A stretch of DNA of 64,000 nt, taken from Parelaphostrongylus tenuis (lineage: Eukaryota > Nematoda > Chromadorea > Rhabditida > Metastrongylidae). The stretch lies in the NCBI GenBank assembly GCA_019055375.1, contig JAHQIW010000060.1, positions 1 through 64,000 on the forward strand, read 5' to 3'. Both the position numbers and the translations under genes were made by a program. The notes beneath the pieces are model-generated. The model was not told the origin of the DNA. It worked only from the letters and a program-made list of their open reading frames with translations, and did not search any database. This document shows, piece after piece, positions 63,195 to 64,000 of the stretch; within the stretch, counting starts at the first letter, position 1; each line of letters begins with the position of its first letter.

Positions 63195-63999
63195 ATAATA
63201 ATAGGCGTTCTCATAATTTTGGCACTAGAGCAATAAGCATCAAATTTATTAACCAGAAATTGTCAAAATTGCCTATCAAAACTCAAAGTATGCACCATGA
63301 GTCTGAACATATTTCTGTCATCTTTCAGGCATCTAATCAAATCGCGCTCATAGATCGTCATCCTTGTACTCAAAGATAGTTGTCGGTCCTCGACGCAAAT
63401 GATTGATGTCTCGAGACTTCTTGCTCAGAAGGTGCTCCAGGCTCAGGGATAGCAACAAGGTAACAAGTCAGGACTATACGGCATATGATCCAGCAGTTCC
63501 CATCCCATTTCCACCAGTTTGGGAATGATGACGACTGAACATTTTTGAGCGGTGTCGTTGCATTTGCGCATTTGCGCTTCACTGAGCTTGTAAGGACTCC
63601 ATCGACTCTTCTTCCACTTCTTGCCTGCTGCCTTGAAAATTTTGCTGATTTTCGCATGACCACAGCCAGAACCTCCATTGATGGCTTCTCAATCAACACT
63701 CTGTGGACGTCCGGAGCGCAGCTGATCCTTCAAGTTGGTGTCGCAGACACGAAACTCAGAAAAGAGCCAAAACGCTACTTGGCTGGGCAAATATCTTTGA
63801 GACTTTGCACGGTTGATGATTATAAAGGCGGCCTTGCATATCGCATCCCAATTTACTCGTAAAGCAGCAAATCTCGATAAAGCCCTCGTTAATGATTATG
63901 ATGCGGCATGTATGGGAAAATCTGGTACCAAAAGAAAGCTCAGAAAAGTCCGCATAATGCGGTAATGATTTGTTGTCTAAAAGATGACGATAATGTGTT
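63195..63999 (-). mobile_element. Mariner remnant with large internal deletion
   Basis: On the minus strand: WLFSEFRVCDTNLKDQLRSG then RPQSVD (second DNA-binding helix region) at about 63.77-63.69 kb; SRWSPYKLSEAQ at about 63.60 kb, corresponding to the WVPHELSE block; then directly KLVEMGWELLDHMPYSPDLL at about 63.50 kb, the C-terminal catalytic block. The whole middle of the catalytic domain, with the first two Asp, is missing, and there are stops. The 3' end (63203-63240) matches the solitary end at 52.2 kb. The 5' end may lie beyond the window. Confidence 0.7.
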
Positions 64000-64000
64000 C

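Noticed and set aside
1..64000. CRISPR arrays, rRNA genes, bacterial operons or a viral genome
   Set aside because: No short regularly spaced direct repeats, no rRNA-like conserved blocks, no long uninterrupted coding frames and no viral structural or replication genes were seen.

Overview
The window reads as nuclear DNA from a nematode. It is AT-rich, has no bacterial-style operons, and its genes are split into short exons separated by GT...AG introns. The only clear host genes are astacin metalloproteases (M12A), a family greatly expanded in nematodes. The transposon remains (RTE-type LINE, Penelope-like element, mariner) and the abundant tRNA-headed SINE-like repeats fit a clade V (strongylid or hookworm-like) parasite. 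That placement is inference; no species-level marker is present.

Host genes. There are three related astacin loci. Locus A (minus, 686-7639) can be assembled by hand into eight exons whose splice phases all agree. It runs from a propeptide fragment through the whole catalytic domain (zinc motif, Met-turn) and a Pro/Thr linker to a C-terminal six-cysteine module. Its first, signal-peptide exon was not found. Locus B (minus, 22676-29275) and locus C (plus, 53928-61001) keep the same exon order, phases and often exactly the same exon lengths. Both carry stop codons, frameshifts, damaged splice sites and active-site changes, so I call them pseudogenes. The window is therefore a birth-and-death astacin cluster.

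Mobile DNA. 16.3-18.9 kb is a decayed RTE-type LINE (minus). 19.4-21.7 kb is a Penelope-like element (minus) with reverse transcriptase and GIY-YIG motifs; terminal fragments of it recur at 34.1 kb and 46.3 kb. A second RTE endonuclease fragment lies at 30.1-30.5 kb. Mariner remains are at 43.9, 52.2, 56.2-57.0 and 63.2-64.0 kb.

Large structure. 35509-42969 is an inverted duplication with two arms of about 2.83 kb, nearly identical, around a 1.79 kb spacer. The arms contain no host gene, only stacked repeats. Next to the right arm, 42.75-43.59 kb holds two head-to-tail copies of a ~318 bp unit that ends in a foldback. Diverged relatives of that unit occur at about 10, 52.8, 55.7, 58.4 and 58.9 kb, and a similar ~260-290 bp family at 27.5, 35.1 and 47.2 kb. 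Several SINE-like families with tRNA-like heads are scattered throughout, one of them in an unusual hairpin form at 5058-5218.

The remaining stretches (notably 13-15, 31-34, 44.5-52 and 61-63 kb) show no gene I can support.
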